64,000 nt of DNA from Pseudomonas lactis. Lineage in GTDB: Bacteria > Pseudomonadota > Gammaproteobacteria > Pseudomonadales > Pseudomonadaceae. The number at the start of each line of letters is the position of its first letter. The stretch's first letter is position 1. Shown here piece by piece: positions 45,600-54,709 of this stretch. The DNA lies in the NCBI RefSeq assembly GCF_001439845.1, contig NZ_JYLO01000002.1:1-64000 (forward strand), in the 5' to 3' direction. The position numbers and the translations under genes were made by a program. Under the pieces are notes generated by a model that saw nothing but the letters and a program-made list of their open reading frames with translations, did not search any database and was not told the origin of the DNA.

Positions 45600-46160
45600 A
45601 TGACCGATTCCGCCAAGGCCAATGATTTATTGGCCCAACTGCCCAAGGGCAAAGGGCCGGCACCGGTGCATCTGTGGAACCCGGCTTTCTGCGGCAATAT
45701 CGACATGCGCATCGCCCGTGACGGCACCTGGTTCTACCAGGGCACGCCCATCGGGCGAAAGCCGATGGTCAAGCTGTTCTCCAACATCATCCGCCGCGAT
45801 GGCGATGATTATTTCCTGGTGACGCCGGTGGAGAAGGTCGGCATCCAGGTCGATGATGCGCCCTTTGTCGCCGTGACCCTGAACGTGCAAGGGCAGGGCG
45901 AAAGCCAGGTTTTGCGCTTTACCACCAACGTCGATGAACAGGTCGAGGCAGGCCTCGAGCACCCGCTGCGGGTGGTGATCGACCCCGTCACCCAGGAACC
46001 GGCACCCTACGTGCGCGTTCGCACCAATCTTGAAGCCCTCGTGCATCGCAACGCTTTTTACCAGTTGGTGGAGCTGGCAGTGAGCCGTCCGATCAACGGT
46101 CAAAACTGGCTTGGCGTATGGAGCAGCGGGGAGTTTTTCCCCATCGGCCTGGAGCCCTGA
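45600..46160 (+). CDS. DUF1285 protein
   Basis: A 186-residue cytoplasmic protein of the DUF1285 family. VHLWNPAFCGNIDMRIARDG, TWFYQGTPIGRKPMVKLFS and the final RPINGQNWLGVWSSGEFFPI are typical. GAGGAG precedes the ATG. It follows the DUF4823 lipoprotein gene closely, so the two are probably co-transcribed. Function unknown. Confidence 0.87.
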   Translation: MTDSAKANDLLAQLPKGKGPAPVHLWNPAFCGNIDMRIARDGTWFYQGTPIGRKPMVKLFSNIIRRDGDDYFLVTPVEKVGIQVDDAPFVAVTLNVQGQGESQVLRFTTNVDEQVEAGLEHPLRVVIDPVTQEPAPYVRVRTNLEALVHRNAFYQLVELAVSRPINGQNWLGVWSSGEFFPIGLEP

Positions 46161-46230
46161 GGCGGTTTTTGTCTTCAGCCTGAAATAATCCTCTTGCGGC
46201 AAATGCGCGCTTTCGGTTATCAATTTGTAC

Positions 46231-46944
46231 ATGATTAGACATGTTCGATTTGATAAGAAAAAACGCGTCGTCGACGAACTCATCCGCCGTATCGAGGGTG
46301 GGGTCATGGCCGACGGCTTCCTGTTGCCCGGCGAGCATCAACTGGCCGAGGAATTTGCGGTCAGTCGTGGCACGCTGCGTGAGGCGCTGTCCGAGCTCAA
46401 GCGTCGCAACTACATCGCCACCCAAAGTGGGGTCGGCTCGATCGTCACCTTTGACGGCATGGTGCTGGACCAACGCAGCGGTTGGGCCCAGGCCTTGGCC
46501 GATACGGGCGCCCAGGTAAGCACTGACATCCTGCGTTTCGAGGCCGTCACGCGCCCTGATCTGTTCAGCCGTTTCGGCACCGACCAGTTCATTACCCTCG
46601 ACCGCCTTCGGCGCACCGCAGACGGCACAGCGGTGTCCCTGGAACGCTCGCTGATGCCGGCCGTTGGCGACCTGGAAAGCCTGCCGCGCATTGGCCTGAT
46701 CGATAACTCCTTGACCATCACCCTGGCCGCCTACGGCTACGTCGGGGCCGAGGGCGATCAGTGGATCGGTGCCGAGCCGCTGAGTGATGAAGATGCCGAA
46801 TTACTCGGGCGTCCCAGCGGCACAGTATTTCTCAAGGCTGCGCGCACCACCTATGATCGTCGCGAGCGTTTCATGGAACATGTCGAAAGCCTGCTCGACC
46901 CGCTGCACTTTCGCCTGCATCTGCAGTTTGGAGCGTCGAAATGA
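46231..46944 (+). CDS. GntR-family regulator with UTRA domain
   Basis: A 237-residue repressor-type protein. The GntR winged helix (residues 5-72, LLPGEHQLAEEFAVSRGTLR) is followed by a UTRA effector domain (residues 85-235), as in the HutC subfamily. Its stop overlaps the ADP-ribosylglycohydrolase start by four bases. It probably controls the four-gene operon in response to the transported compound or a product of it. The corresponding E. coli gene in a similar set is yegW. Confidence 0.88.
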   Translation: MIRHVRFDKKKRVVDELIRRIEGGVMADGFLLPGEHQLAEEFAVSRGTLREALSELKRRNYIATQSGVGSIVTFDGMVLDQRSGWAQALADTGAQVSTDILRFEAVTRPDLFSRFGTDQFITLDRLRRTADGTAVSLERSLMPAVGDLESLPRIGLIDNSLTITLAAYGYVGAEGDQWIGAEPLSDEDAELLGRPSGTVFLKAARTTYDRRERFMEHVESLLDPLHFRLHLQFGASK

Positions 46945-47942
46945 CCCGCGAAAATCGCGCCCTTGGCGCCTTCTATGGCCTGGCCCTGGGCGATGCTTTG
47001 GGTATGCCCACCCAATCCTTGAGCCGCGAGCAGGTACAAAAGCGCTTCGGTGCCATCACCGCTCTGGAAGACGCCGACGCCGACCAGCCCATTGCACCGA
47101 ACATGCCTGCCGGCTCCATCACCGATGACACCGAGCAAGCCATTCTGGTCGCCGAGTTATTGGTGCAAGGCCAGGGCCAGATCCAGCCCGCTGTGCTTGC
47201 CCAACGCTTGATCGATTGGGAAGCGGGCATGCGCGCCAAAGGCTCCCAGGACTTGCTCGGGCCGTCCACCAAGCGCGCGATCGACATGATCCTCGCCGGA
47301 CATACCCCGGAGGAATCCGGGCGCTACGGCACCACCAATGGCGCGGCCATGCGCATCACCCCGGTGGGCGTCGCCGCTGATGTCAGCGACCCGGGGCGGT
47401 TTATCCAGGCGGTGATCCAGGCGTGCCAGGTCACCCATAACACCAGCTTGGGTATTTCCAGCGCTGCGGCCGTGGCGGCAGTGGTCTCGGCCGGCATCAA
47501 TGGCGTGGACCTGGGGGAAGCCCTGAATATCGGGACCCAAATGGCTCGGCAGGCTGAAAGCCATGGTCACTGGATCGCGGGTGGACGCATTTCTACCCGC
47601 ATTAGTTGGGCTCGCACTCTAAGCGTCGGCAGCGGCGATAAAGCGTTGTTTGCCGACCTGCTTTACGAGTTGATTGGTACTTCGGTGGCTTCCCAGGAAT
47701 CGGTAGTGGTGTCGTTTGCCCTGGCGCAGCAAGTGGCATCGGGCGACATGAACGCCTTCGAAGCCCTGTGCCTGGCAGCCAGTCTGGGTGGCGACACCGA
47801 TACCATTGCCGCGATCCTCGGCGCCATGCTGGGGGCGTGCCTGGGCATGCAGTGCTGGCCTGAGGCGTTGGTTGAACAGGTCAAGCGAGTCAATGGCCTG
47901 GACTTGCAGCCGCTGGTCAAAGCCTTATTGGCCTTGCGATAA
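46941..47942 (+). CDS. ADP-ribosylglycohydrolase-family protein, YegU-like
   Basis: A 333-residue cytoplasmic enzyme of the ARH fold. The metal-binding motifs are intact: SITDDTEQAI (about residue 56) and GGDTDTIAAI (about residue 282), and GLALGDALGMP is at the N-terminus. These enzymes cleave N-glycosidic ribose bonds. Beside a PfkB kinase and a base/nucleoside permease, a small N-riboside is a more likely substrate than an ADP-ribosylated protein. That is inference from context. Confidence 0.87.
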   Translation: MTRENRALGAFYGLALGDALGMPTQSLSREQVQKRFGAITALEDADADQPIAPNMPAGSITDDTEQAILVAELLVQGQGQIQPAVLAQRLIDWEAGMRAKGSQDLLGPSTKRAIDMILAGHTPEESGRYGTTNGAAMRITPVGVAADVSDPGRFIQAVIQACQVTHNTSLGISSAAAVAAVVSAGINGVDLGEALNIGTQMARQAESHGHWIAGGRISTRISWARTLSVGSGDKALFADLLYELIGTSVASQESVVVSFALAQQVASGDMNAFEALCLAASLGGDTDTIAAILGAMLGACLGMQCWPEALVEQVKRVNGLDLQPLVKALLALR

Positions 47943-47956
47943 ACACGGAACTAATT

Positions 47957-48044
47957 GTGGGAGCTGGCTTGCCTGCGATAGCGGTTTTCCAGTGGCGGAT
48001 GAGCTGGTTGCCCCACCGCAATCGCAGGCAAGCCAGCTCCCACA
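47957..48044. repeat. REP doublet (REPIN-like), GTGGGAGC type
   Basis: TGTGGGAGCTGGCTTGCCTG and its inverted copy flank about 40 bases, inside the operon between the ARH gene and the permease gene. It may influence the level of downstream message. Confidence 0.87.
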
Positions 48045-48129
48045 TTAAAAACGTTGGGTCAGGAAGACCGGATAAAGATTCGACTCGCTGCCACAACCAC
48101 AACAATACAGGCACCAGGAGCACCCTTTC

Positions 48130-49596
48130 ATGAGCAGCCCCTCTTCCGGCCAAAGCGCTGGGCAATTGGAAACACGCGGCATCGAGCCGGTCCCGGAAGG
48201 CGAGTGCAACGGTCATCCGCTGCAACTGTTCTGGGTGTGGTTTGCGGCCAATATCAGCATCCTCGGTTTGCCCCTTGGCGCGACGCTGGTGGCGTTTCGT
48301 GGCCTGGCCATCTGGCAGGCGATCATCGTTGCGATTCTTGGCGCCGCTGGCTCCTTTGCCGTGGTGGGCATTATCTCCATCGCTGGCCGCCGCGGTCGCG
48401 CGCCCAGCCTGACCTTGTCCCGCGCCATCTTCGGGGTGCGCGGCAATATCGGCCCGACCTTGGTGTCGCTGATGTCGCGCCTGGGTTGGGAAACCGTCAA
48501 CACCACCACCGCAGCCTTCGTGTTGCTGTCATTAAGCTCCATCCTGTTCGGCTCGGCAGTGGAGGCGAAAAGCGCGCCGGTGCTCACCCTGATCTTCATT
48601 GCCATCTTCGTGCTGCTGACCCTGGCCGTATCGGGCCTGGGCCACGCCACGTTGCTGGTGATCCAGAAGTGGGCGACCTACGTCTTCGGCGGCTTGAACA
48701 TTCTGGTGGGCGGCTTTCTGTGCGCCACTATCGACTGGAGCGCGGTGTTCAACGCCACCCCCGCGCCGTTGAGCGCGATGATCATTGGCGTGGGCACCAT
48801 GGCTGCCGGTACCGGTATCGGTTGGGCCAACGCCGGTGCAGACATGTCGCGTTACCAGCACCGCAGCGTCAAGGCCGTGCGCCTGGTGGCCTCCGCTGCG
48901 TTTGGCGCAGGCATCCCGCTGGTGCTGTTGATCACCCTCGGCGGCCTGTTGTCGGTGGGCAACAATGACCTGGCGTCGGCCACCGACCCCATCATCGCGA
49001 TCCGCGACATGCTGCCGACCTGGATGGCCGTGCCGTACCTGATCACCGCGTTCGGCGGGCTGTTGCTGTCGAACAACCTGTCGGTGTATTCGGCCGGTCT
49101 CACTACCTTGACCCTGGGCTTGAAGGTCAAACGCGTGCATGCGGTGATCGTCGATATCGTCGCGATCTTTGCCGGCTCCATCTACTTCATGCTGATCGCC
49201 GACAGCTTTTATGGCCCGTTCATCACCTTCATTTCGCTGCTGGCGGTGCCGATCACGGCGTGGGTCGGGATCTTCGTGGTCGACTTGATTCACCGGCATT
49301 ACTACAGCCCCACCGACCTGCTGGACGTCAGCCCCAGCAGTGCCTACTGGTATCGCGGCGGCGTGGAGTGGCGCGCATTTGGCGCCTGGGCGGTGGCCAT
49401 TGTGTTGGGGTTCAGCTTCACCACCATTGGCACCACCGCCGAAAACATCTGGTTTGCCGGGCCGCTGTCCGACTCCTGGCTGGGCCATAACGGCCTGGGC
49501 TGGATCGTAACCTTCCTGGTAGCGGGCGGAATATATGCAGTATTGGGCGGGGCGTCTGACCGTCGTCCGGCTTTAGTCGAGAGCGCCAATGTCTAG
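48130..49596 (+). CDS. NCS1-family purine/cytosine-type permease
   Basis: A 488-residue inner-membrane transporter with about 12 hydrophobic segments. The N-terminal block GHPLQLFWVWFAANISILGL and GRRGRAPSLTLSRAIFGVRG are typical of CodB-like NCS1 permeases. Relatives carry cytosine, purines, hydantoins or thiamine by cation symport. Its position between an ARH-type hydrolase and a PfkB kinase suggests a nucleoside or N-riboside. The pfkB-type gene start overlaps its last eight bases. Confidence 0.9.
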   Translation: MSSPSSGQSAGQLETRGIEPVPEGECNGHPLQLFWVWFAANISILGLPLGATLVAFRGLAIWQAIIVAILGAAGSFAVVGIISIAGRRGRAPSLTLSRAIFGVRGNIGPTLVSLMSRLGWETVNTTTAAFVLLSLSSILFGSAVEAKSAPVLTLIFIAIFVLLTLAVSGLGHATLLVIQKWATYVFGGLNILVGGFLCATIDWSAVFNATPAPLSAMIIGVGTMAAGTGIGWANAGADMSRYQHRSVKAVRLVASAAFGAGIPLVLLITLGGLLSVGNNDLASATDPIIAIRDMLPTWMAVPYLITAFGGLLLSNNLSVYSAGLTTLTLGLKVKRVHAVIVDIVAIFAGSIYFMLIADSFYGPFITFISLLAVPITAWVGIFVVDLIHRHYYSPTDLLDVSPSSAYWYRGGVEWRAFGAWAVAIVLGFSFTTIGTTAENIWFAGPLSDSWLGHNGLGWIVTFLVAGGIYAVLGGASDRRPALVESANV

Positions 49597-50500
49597 ATTG
49601 CTGCACACCGGCCAGGTCATTGTCGACCTGGTCATGGGCCTCGACACCCTGCCGGCAAGCGGCGGTGACGTGCTGGCCAACTCCGCCAGTTTTCAAGTGG
49701 GTGGTGGTTTCAACGTAATGGCTGCGGCGCGGCGCAATGGGTTGTCGGTGGTTTACCTGGGTCGCCATGGCGAGGGGCGCTTTGGCGAGCTGGCGCGTGC
49801 CGCGATGCAGGCCGAAGGTATTGAAATGGCCTTGGCGGCCAGCGCAGGCAAAGACACCGGCTTGTGCGTGTCGCTGACTGAAGCCAGCACCGAACGCACC
49901 TTCATCTCCCATCTCGGCGCCGAGGGTGAGTTGAGCGCCGACGACTTGGCTCGGATCGTCCCGCGTGTCGATGATTACGTATACCTCAGTGGCTACAGCT
50001 TGCTGCTTGAAGGTAAGGCGCAGCCTTTGCTTGACTGGTTGCAGGCGCTACCGCGAGAGATCGTGGTGGTGTTCGACCCAGGCCCGATGGTCAAGGCGCT
50101 GGACTCCGCGTTGATGCGCGCGTTGTTGCCGCGTATCGACATCTGGACCAGCAATGGCCCTGAAGCCCTGGCGTTTACCGGGGCGGCGGATATGAGTCAG
50201 GCGCTGCCCATGCTCAATCAGCACTTGCAGGCACTGCTGGTTGTGCGTGATGGGCCAAATGGTTGCTGGGTAGGGCGAGGGGCACAGATCGAGCATGTCC
50301 CTGGATTCAAGGTTCAGGCCGTGGACAGCAATGGCGCGGGGGACGCACATGCGGGAGTATTTATTGCCGGGTTGGCGAATGGCTTGAAACCGGTTGAGGC
50401 GGCGCGTCGAGCGAACGCAGCGGCGGCATTGGCGGTAACCCGCTGGGGGCCAGCGACCTCGCCCGGCACTGCTGAGGTCGATGCATTAGTGACTGAATAA
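49589..50500 (+). CDS. PfkB-family sugar or nucleoside kinase, YegV-like
   Basis: A 303-residue cytoplasmic kinase. The sugar-binding SFQVGGGFNVMAAARRNG (about residue 31) and the catalytic DSNGAGDAHAGVFIAGL with the base Asp (about residue 250) are intact. PfkB enzymes phosphorylate ribose, nucleosides or related sugars. The overlap with the permease gene indicates translation coupling. In E. coli the matching gene is yegV beside yegU. Confidence 0.9.
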   Translation: MSRLLHTGQVIVDLVMGLDTLPASGGDVLANSASFQVGGGFNVMAAARRNGLSVVYLGRHGEGRFGELARAAMQAEGIEMALAASAGKDTGLCVSLTEASTERTFISHLGAEGELSADDLARIVPRVDDYVYLSGYSLLLEGKAQPLLDWLQALPREIVVVFDPGPMVKALDSALMRALLPRIDIWTSNGPEALAFTGAADMSQALPMLNQHLQALLVVRDGPNGCWVGRGAQIEHVPGFKVQAVDSNGAGDAHAGVFIAGLANGLKPVEAARRANAAAALAVTRWGPATSPGTAEVDALVTE

Positions 50501-50514
50501 ACGAGGCCCAAAAA

Positions 50515-50604
50515 TGTGGGAGCGGGCTTGCTCGCGAAGGCGGTGTGTCAGTTAAAGCATGTGCTGACTGATACTCCGCCTTCGCGAGCAAGCCCGCTCC
50601 CACA
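50515..50604. repeat. REP doublet (REPIN-like), GTGGGAGCGGGC type
   Basis: TGTGGGAGCGGGCTTGCTCG and its inverted copy flank about 40 bases between the PfkB gene and the convergent small gene at 50618. It may act as a terminator for both. Confidence 0.87.
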
Positions 50605-50617
50605 ATGGGTTCTGCGT

Positions 50618-50998
50618 TTAGCCTGCTTTTTTCAGGGCTTGGATCAACTCATCTTTGCGCATGGTTGAGCGTCCTGAAATATTCTTTTCCCGCGCCTCTT
50701 TCATCAAGCTTTCCTTGGTCTGCGTACCCAATGAAGCGCGACTGCTGCGCGGGTGGCCTTCACGGCTGGCAGCGGCGCGCTTGGCCGATTCCTGCCGGTC
50801 CTGGGCCTTCTTGGTCGGTGCTTTGCGCCTGCCTGATCCGCCGGTTTTCTCACCGCCGCCAGACTGTTTGTTCACGGTGGCCCAGGCACGAGCTTCGGCT
50901 TCGTCCTTGGGCAACCCTTTGTGCTCATAACTGTCTTCGATATGAGCGGCCTTGCGTTTCTGTTCGTCGGTGTATTTGGCTTTGCTTCCACGAGGCAT
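50618..50998 (-). CDS. Basic protein with Rho N-terminal/SAP-like C-terminal motif
   Basis: A 126-residue, strongly basic protein. The N-terminus MPRGSKAKYTDEQKRKAAHI and a central Gly/Ser/Lys-rich region precede a C-terminal motif TKESLMKEAREKNISGRSTM with following RKDELIQALKKA, which resembles the helix-turn-helix of Rho N-terminal/SAP domains that bind nucleic acid. Relatives are sometimes named plasmid stabilization proteins; nothing here shows such a role. Confidence 0.78.
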   Translation of the reverse strand: MPRGSKAKYTDEQKRKAAHIEDSYEHKGLPKDEAEARAWATVNKQSGGGEKTGGSGRRKAPTKKAQDRQESAKRAAASREGHPRSSRASLGTQTKESLMKEAREKNISGRSTMRKDELIQALKKAG

Positions 50999-51046
50999 CG
51001 CTAAAACTCCTTCTGGCCCCAGTCGCGGGGCCAGGCCAGAAATGGA

Positions 51047-51313
51047 TTACTGAGTACTTTGGGCGTCGAGCTTGCGCGCTTCATCCACACCAGAAGCGGT
51101 GAGCTTGATCGGCAGGTTCAACGCGTATTCGCCGGCGTCGTCGGTGGTCACATGCCCATCCTTGATCAGCCCGCGGTCTTGCAGGAACGCCAAGACACTG
51201 GCGACCTCTTTTTCACCGCGGTAATTGTCCAGCACCTCCTTGCCCAAGCCTTGCGGGTGAGCGTGCAGCAGGCGGGTGAGGACTTCTTTTTCAAGGTTTC
51301 TATCGACGTTCAT
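51047..51313 (-). CDS. Small hypothetical protein, winged-helix-like
   Basis: An 88-residue protein (MNVDRNLEKEVLTRLLHAHP at the start) with a helix-helix-strand pattern (EVASVLAFLQDRGLIKDGHV, then LNLPIKLTASGVDEARKL) resembling a winged helix. It lies 49 nt upstream of the basic protein gene on the same strand. Function unknown. Confidence 0.75.
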   Translation of the reverse strand: MNVDRNLEKEVLTRLLHAHPQGLGKEVLDNYRGEKEVASVLAFLQDRGLIKDGHVTTDDAGEYALNLPIKLTASGVDEARKLDAQSTQ

Positions 51314-51364
51314 GCGTACCTCTTCACGGGGAAATGGTCGGGTGTAGGTCGTACCAAGGGTGCA

Positions 51365-51703
51365 TCAAGGCGCTGGTTGTTTCTGCGCGCCCGGGATGTT
51401 CGAGTCGTCGCCCTTGTTGATCTTCGGCTCATTGTTGCTCGTGCCTGGGCCCATCTTGCCGTTGCCCACGGCCGCCGGTGCCTGGCGCTGGGTATCGTTG
51501 CCTTTGGTGCGTGGGTCGGCGCTGTTGTCGATGATCGCGCCACCGTTGGTGTCCATGCCGGTGCCCATGGATTTTTGCGACTCGGTGGTGGCGTCCGGCG
51601 TTGGATCGGTGGGGCCGGTGGTCGAGCTGGCCGCGAAGGCGCTCAGGGACGCGGCAGACAACAGGCCGGTGAGGGCGAGGGCAGCAAATTTGGAATTTTT
51701 CAT
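51365..51703 (-). CDS. Small exported hypothetical protein
   Basis: A 112-residue protein with a signal peptide (MKNSKFAALALTGLLSAASL, cleavage likely after SAFA near residue 24). The mature part is low-complexity: Thr, Asp, Gly, Asn and Pro-rich with no Cys. It is probably disordered in the periplasm. Function unknown. The same strand carries two more small genes downstream. Confidence 0.75.
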   Translation of the reverse strand: MKNSKFAALALTGLLSAASLSAFAASSTTGPTDPTPDATTESQKSMGTGMDTNGGAIIDNSADPRTKGNDTQRQAPAAVGNGKMGPGTSNNEPKINKGDDSNIPGAQKQPAP

Positions 51704-51788
51704 CAGGGTGTCTCCATATGATTAATGTCCTTACCCTGTATTGGTCTGCCCGCGATTGTTGATCGTGCCGGGAGGGCGACGAACGGTA

Positions 51789-52985
51789 TCAGCTCACCTG
51801 TATCACTTTGTGTGCCGATACTCGGCGCGCTATCAAGCGTGCCACCGTGATCGCCCAGTTGAGGGCCGCGATCACCAGTACGCTCAGCATCATTGTCGCA
51901 AGGCCGAAGTCGACGATGATCTTGCCTGCGAGCCAGGGAAACCCGAAGACGCCGATAAAGTACGCCAGGCTGAACAACAACAACGCCTGGGAAGTGGTGC
52001 CGCTGGGCGCTTCGTTGGTCACCAGGCCGTTGATCACTGAATACGTCAGGCCATACCCGATCCCTAGCGTGGCGGCGGCGAGCACATAACTGAGGTTGCC
52101 GCTGACACCAAACGCGAACAGCGCGATCGCGCCGAACATCACCCCCGATAACACACAGGCAGCCTGGTACGCATCGCGCTTGACCACGAAGCCTGCGATC
52201 AGCAAGCGGCTGGTGATTGCTGCTGTCAGGAAGCCCGCGAAGAACAGTGAATAGTCGAGCTTATGAGCCACGGCATAGCTGGTCTGGAACGAAGACAGCC
52301 CCCCGAATACGCAGCCACCCAGGCCGACCATCAGGATGGCGAACGCCGCCTTGGAAGACAGTATGCGGCGGCTTGCGCGCCAGGAAATCCTGGCGGTTGG
52401 CATATTCGCGTGCTGTCGCAACCGGGAGCCCATGCGCCAGAACATCACCACCCCGGCGAGGCTGGCGAGCCCGGCGATATAGAACGCGGTGGTCAGGGGC
52501 AGGTCCAGCGCAGTGGCGGCGCGTCCCAGCAAAGGGCCGGAACCTATGCCGCTCAACATACTGCCCGAGAGCAAGGCGAAATATTTGGCCCGCTGGCGTG
52601 GTTCCACTAGCAGCGTCACGATGATTGGGCCCAGGGTATAGAACACGCCCCAGCCCAAGCCAAGGGACAATCCAAACAGCATCAAGCCTTGGCCAAACCC
52701 CGGCGTCAGGGCAAACCCCAGGCAGGCCACCACCAACAATAGGCCGGTACTCGCAATTGCTCGCGCCGCGCCCAGCGCATCAGCCAGGTGCCCGGAAAAC
52801 ACGACCGCCACAAAAGTGCTGAGCATCGCCGTGGCAATGACACTGCCCGCGTCGTGTTCATTACCGCCACGGGCATGGATCAGCAGTGACAACAAAAAGG
52901 TCGAACCGTAAGACAGTGACAGCAGGAAGCTGGCTAGGCAGAACAGCGCGAATGTCTTGGTGCCCACTGGTGGCGTGGCGTGCAT
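51789..52985 (-). CDS. MFS transporter
   Basis: A 398-residue inner-membrane carrier with 12 predicted helices, beginning MHATPPVGTKTFALFCLASF. The region after helix 2 (FSGHLADALGAARAIASTGL) is a degenerate MFS motif A. The substrate cannot be told. The start at 52985 is a choice: an ATG at 53018 adds 11 residues, and neither has a strong ribosome-binding site. Confidence 0.83.
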   Translation of the reverse strand: MHATPPVGTKTFALFCLASFLLSLSYGSTFLLSLLIHARGGNEHDAGSVIATAMLSTFVAVVFSGHLADALGAARAIASTGLLLVVACLGFALTPGFGQGLMLFGLSLGLGWGVFYTLGPIIVTLLVEPRQRAKYFALLSGSMLSGIGSGPLLGRAATALDLPLTTAFYIAGLASLAGVVMFWRMGSRLRQHANMPTARISWRASRRILSSKAAFAILMVGLGGCVFGGLSSFQTSYAVAHKLDYSLFFAGFLTAAITSRLLIAGFVVKRDAYQAACVLSGVMFGAIALFAFGVSGNLSYVLAAATLGIGYGLTYSVINGLVTNEAPSGTTSQALLLFSLAYFIGVFGFPWLAGKIIVDFGLATMMLSVLVIAALNWAITVARLIARRVSAHKVIQVS

Positions 52986-53173
52986 GAGCAGGTCTCTGAT
53001 CGTTGGATTTATGCCCATTGTTTACCATGGGCGTGCGCAGGCTTTGTTCTGTGGTTGCCGATGCTTGCATCACCCCGCACCGGAGTGAAACGCGCTCGTC
53101 GGCATCAATTGCACTGCAAACGGCCATCAAATCGCCTTAGTATGTGGCCTTTGAATTTGCCCAAGGCTCGCCC

Positions 53174-53653
53174 ATGACCATCGAGATTCGCCCCGCCGTG
53201 CCCAGCGATGCTGCGCAAATCCTGACCTTCATCACTGAGCTGGCCGAGTACGAGAAAGCCCGGCATGAAGTGATCGCCAGCGTGGTGGACATCGAACGCA
53301 GCCTGTTCAGCGAAGGTGCCACGGCCCATGGCCTGATCTGCTTGCGCGATGGATTGCCGATTGGTTTTGCGGTGTTCTTTTTCAGCTACTCCACGTGGCT
53401 GGGTAGTAACTGCCTTTACCTGGAAGACCTGTATATCAACCCGGAACAACGCGGCGGTGGCGCCGGCAAGAAGTTGCTGCGTCACCTGGCCAAGATCGCC
53501 TGCGACAACGGTTGCGGGCGCTTTGAGTGGAGCGTGCTGGACTGGAACGAGCCCGCGATTGCCTTCTACAAATCCATCGGCGCCCAGCCTCAGGAAGAAT
53601 GGGTGCGTTATCGCATGGAAGGCGATGCCTTGCGCGACTTCGCCCTAGGCTGA
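53174..53653 (+). CDS. GNAT-family N-acetyltransferase
   Basis: A 159-residue cytoplasmic acetyltransferase. LYLEDLYINPEQRGGGAGKK contains the acetyl-CoA-binding motif A (RGGGAG), and WSVLDWNEPAIAFYKSIGA is the typical C-terminal motif. It resembles the diamine/thialysine acetyltransferase group in LEDLYI and NEPAIAFY, but the substrate is not certain. AAGG precedes the ATG at 53174. Confidence 0.9.
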   Translation: MTIEIRPAVPSDAAQILTFITELAEYEKARHEVIASVVDIERSLFSEGATAHGLICLRDGLPIGFAVFFFSYSTWLGSNCLYLEDLYINPEQRGGGAGKKLLRHLAKIACDNGCGRFEWSVLDWNEPAIAFYKSIGAQPQEEWVRYRMEGDALRDFALG

Positions 53654-53684
53654 AGCTTCTTTCGTAAAGTCCCTAAAGATCCAA

Positions 53685-53774
53685 TGTGGGAGCGAGCTTG
53701 CTCGCGAATACGGTGTATCAGTCAGCACATGCTTTAACTGACACACCGCATTCGCGAGCAAGCCCGCCCCCACA
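53685..53774. repeat. REP doublet (REPIN-like), GTGGGAGCGAGC type
   Basis: TGTGGGAGCGAGCTTGCTCG on the left, and an inverted arm with small changes (AGCAAGCCCGCCCCCACA) on the right, flank about 40 bases. It lies between the GNAT gene and the araFGH region. The 110 bases after it are AT-rich and probably hold the promoter of the SDR gene. Confidence 0.84.
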
Positions 53775-53887
53775 TTTTTAGATTTGCTCATTATATGGGA
53801 CGATAATTTATATATTGAGATATTTCAGGCGATGGGTTTATAGTCGCCAGCATCAGCACTCACTACAAAAAATAAAAAGGTGAAGCG

Positions 53888-54709
53888 ATGCAGGCACATC
53901 CGTTGTCCCTACCCGCCGTGCCCGAGCCCACTTACGGCGAGCGGCTGAAGAACAAGGTGGTGATCATCACCGGCGCCGCCCAAGGCATTGGCGAAGCCAT
54001 CGTTGCCTGTTTCCAGGCCCAGCAGGCGCGGTTGATCATTGCCGATATCCAGGGTGACAAAGTCGAGAAAATCGCCGCCCATTGGCGCGAACGCGGCGCG
54101 CAGATTTACGCCCAACCGGTTGATATCACTTCCAAGGAACAATGGCAGGCACTGGTCAACCTGGCCATCGAGCGCTTTGGCCGCGTGGATGTGCTGGTCA
54201 ACTGTGCCGGGGTCAATGTGTTCCGTGACCCGCTGGAGATGAGCGACGAGGACTGGCGCCGCTGTTTCGCCATCGACCTCGACGGCGCCTGGTACGGCTG
54301 CCGTTCGGTGTTGCCGCACATGATCGAGCAGGGCATCGGCAACATCATCAATATCGCGTCCACCCATTCCAGCCACATCATTCCCGGTTGTTTTCCTTAC
54401 CCTGTCGCCAAGCACGGCCTGCTCGGCCTCACCCGTGCCTTGGGCATCGAGTACGCGCCCAAGGGCATCCGCGTGAATGCCATCGCCCCCGGCTATATCG
54501 AAACCCAGCTCAACGTCGATTACTGGAACGGTTTCCCAGACCCCCACGCCGAACGCCAGCGCGCGTTCGACCTGCACCCGCCCAAACGCATTGGCCAGCC
54601 CATCGAAGTGGCCATGACGGCTCTGTTCCTGGCGACCGACGAGGCGCCCTTTATCAATGCCACTTGCCTGATGATCGATGGCGGGCGGTCTGTGATGTAC
54701 CACGACTAA
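53888..54709 (+). CDS. SDR-family sugar dehydrogenase, probably for L-arabinose
   Basis: A 273-residue NAD(P)-dependent oxidoreductase. The cofactor loop ITGAAQGIGEA (residues 29-39), the catalytic Ser in NIASTHSS, and YPVAKHG with Tyr and Lys are intact. The end GGRSVMYHD is like sugar 1-dehydrogenases. It is the first gene before araFGH, so the sugar brought in by that transporter is a likely substrate; L-arabinose to L-arabinonolactone would be the reaction. AAAAGG precedes the ATG. Confidence 0.85.
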   Translation: MQAHPLSLPAVPEPTYGERLKNKVVIITGAAQGIGEAIVACFQAQQARLIIADIQGDKVEKIAAHWRERGAQIYAQPVDITSKEQWQALVNLAIERFGRVDVLVNCAGVNVFRDPLEMSDEDWRRCFAIDLDGAWYGCRSVLPHMIEQGIGNIINIASTHSSHIIPGCFPYPVAKHGLLGLTRALGIEYAPKGIRVNAIAPGYIETQLNVDYWNGFPDPHAERQRAFDLHPPKRIGQPIEVAMTALFLATDEAPFINATCLMIDGGRSVMYHD

